NCBI RefSeq assembly: GCF_000316645.1
Contig: NC_019684.1
Coordinates: 6,087,501 to 6,151,500, forward strand
Direction of reading: 5' to 3'
DNA: 64,000 bases
From: Nostoc sp. PCC 7524
Lineage (GTDB): Bacteria; Cyanobacteriota; Cyanobacteriia; Cyanobacteriales; Nostocaceae
The notes below the pieces were generated by a model, which made no database searches, was not told where the DNA came from, and saw only the letters and a program-made list of their open reading frames with translations. Numbering within the stretch: position 1 is the stretch's first letter; each line of letters begins with the position of its first letter. Positions 62,959 through 64,000 of the stretch are shown piece by piece. Position numbers and translations under genes: made by a program.

Positions 62959-64000
62959 ATGATGCAAATGTTGCTTGCAAGCTTGACTGAGATTGAGGCC
63001 AGGTTACAGATTAATTGGGAACTGGTGAATTCTGGCTTACAGTTTACCAGTTGGGGATTCTTCTCTGTACTGCTAGCAGAGATATTGAGAGATAGCTATC
63101 ACGCGTTGTGTCACAAAGTCAATTGGTTAAGCAAATGGCACAACAAGCACCACATGGCATATCGCCGGGATTTATCAGTTGTTTCTCTGAAAATTTATCA
63201 AGAATCCCAGCTCTACAACGACATTGTAGAATCAAGTCTGTTGGTAGTAGTATTAGCGGTAATTGCCTTAGCTGTGCAGCAAATTGGATTATGGTTGGGA
63301 GTAGCTTATGCTAGCACTTTTTTGTTTGGTGCATCCCGGCGATATTTCTTGGGAATTATTGACACAGACTATAATCACTTACCAGGGCCTCTAGAGACAG
63401 CTCCTTCTGTGTGGTTTGTGAATCGGTCTTACCATTGGCGACACCATTTCGATGATGTTAACGCTTACTACAGTGGAGTATTTTCCTTGGTGGATAAAAT
63501 ACTGGGAACATCACTTTCTCTTAAGGGTAAAACTATCGCCATCACAGGTGCATCAGGTGCTTTGGGGCAAGCATTGATGGCGGAATTACTCAGGTATAAT
63601 GTCAAAATTGTAGCATTAACTACTAATCCAGATAAATTACCTACGGTCGCAGGGCTAAAAGTAATTTCTTGGCAGTTAGGTAATGAAGCTGAAATCAAAG
63701 ACAGTTTAGAGAAAGTAGATATTTTAATTATTAACCACGGTGTTAATGTTTACAGCGATCGCACATCACAAGCCATTAACTCTTCCTATGAAGTGAATAC
63801 TTTTTCGGCGTTACGTTTAATGGACATATTTTTGACAACGGTGACAGGGCCACAAGCAAAAGCAACTAAAGAAATTTGGGTAAATACTTCTGAGGCTGAA
63901 GTATCCCCAGCTTTAAGTCCTCTCTACGAATTGAGCAAACGTACCTTGGGAAATCTAGTAACTCTGAAACGCTTGGATGGTAATTGTGTAATTCGCAAGT
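62959..64000 (+). CDS. Bifunctional sterol desaturase-like / short-chain dehydrogenase (3' end cut)
   Basis: At least 347 residues. The N-terminal part (about 35-180) is a fatty-acid-hydroxylase/sterol-desaturase membrane domain with di-iron His clusters DSYHALCHKVNWLSKWHNKHHMAY and YHWRHHFDD. The C-terminal part (from about 190) is an SDR with TGASGALG (nucleotide binding), NHGVN, NTSEAE and the catalytic YELSK. This fusion matches a bifunctional desaturase/dehydrogenase family known mostly from cyanobacteria (PRK07424, from memory). ATG at 62959 or the adjacent 62962. The substrate, perhaps a lipid or carotenoid-like molecule, is unknown. The frame continues past the window edge. Confidence 0.9.
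   Translation, partial: MMQMLLASLTEIEARLQINWELVNSGLQFTSWGFFSVLLAEILRDSYHALCHKVNWLSKWHNKHHMAYRRDLSVVSLKIYQESQLYNDIVESSLLVVVLAVIALAVQQIGLWLGVAYASTFLFGASRRYFLGIIDTDYNHLPGPLETAPSVWFVNRSYHWRHHFDDVNAYYSGVFSLVDKILGTSLSLKGKTIAITGASGALGQALMAELLRYNVKIVALTTNPDKLPTVAGLKVISWQLGNEAEIKDSLEKVDILIINHGVNVYSDRTSQAINSSYEVNTFSALRLMDIFLTTVTGPQAKATKEIWVNTSEAEVSPALSPLYELSKRTLGNLVTLKRLDGNCVIRK

Overview
The window is chromosomal DNA of a filamentous heterocyst-type cyanobacterium (Nostoc/Anabaena/Trichormus group). The evidence is a 223-residue NtcA, a divergent ntcA/fabI-hisB arrangement that I recall from Anabaena, many GCGATCGC (HIP1) palindromes, heptanucleotide short tandem repeats (CCCCAGT, CTGTCAC, GGGAGTA, CAATAGT types) in most intergenic spaces, a paired ATP-synthase beta/epsilon locus, carotene isomerase, Ycf65, Omp85 and an HstK-type hybrid kinase. 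I found no rRNA, tRNA, CRISPR array or prophage.

Layout. 1-4.0 kb: DUF3084 coiled-coil protein (cut by the window edge), ntcA with a GTAN8TAC box in its leader, fabI and hisB. 4.2-13.9 kb: a giant Ser/Thr kinase-ATPase-GAF-histidine kinase, an ABC ATPase, an SLBB polysaccharide-export protein and a slipin. 14-27 kb: housekeeping genes (folP, tpiA, argC, radC) interleaved with two DUF697 GTPases, a tnpB-only IS200/IS605-type element, a DUF4336 protein and a c-di-GMP enzyme. 27.6-38.6 kb: an accessory minus-strand gene cluster. 39.3-48.4 kb: Ycf65, a kinase-WD40 protein, a large SPFH protein, atpD-atpC and smaller genes. 48.6-50 kb: an aromatic-amino-acid regulatory leader and DAHP synthase. 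50.3-64 kb: upp, crtH, Omp85, an LpxB-related protein, a LOV-PAS-GGDEF-EAL photoreceptor-like protein and a desaturase-dehydrogenase fusion cut by the right edge.

Two systems stand out. (1) Upstream of a short DAHP synthase lie two consecutive transcription attenuators. Each has its own tiny ORF packed with aromatic codons (one contains YFYFWF, the other WFYGFYFW), an antiterminator stem that overlaps the leader-peptide stop region, and a strong intrinsic terminator whose 5' arm is shared with the antiterminator. Translation of these leaders would report Phe/Tyr/Trp-tRNA charging. (2) The 28.4-38.6 kb cluster combines a radical-SAM/SPASM maturase, a 65-residue precursor-like peptide (core region AGWGGSCGSNCDGF), a fusion of a class I prenyl-synthase-like domain with a class II (DxDD) terpene-cyclase-like domain, a CPBP (CAAX-type) protease, a glycosyltransferase, an M50-like membrane protease, a MacB-type permease and an HlyD-type adaptor. 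The genes are tightly spaced or overlapping, so they probably make, trim and export one product, perhaps a peptide-terpenoid natural product.

The intergenic DNA is also rich in small mobile repeats: a two-copy ~115-129 bp MITE-like family, three further elements with terminal inverted repeats, and heptamer arrays that touch or enter gene ends (for example the folP stop codon). A terminator-bounded transcript of about 70 nt with a near-consensus promoter lies between upp and crtH and is a candidate small RNA.
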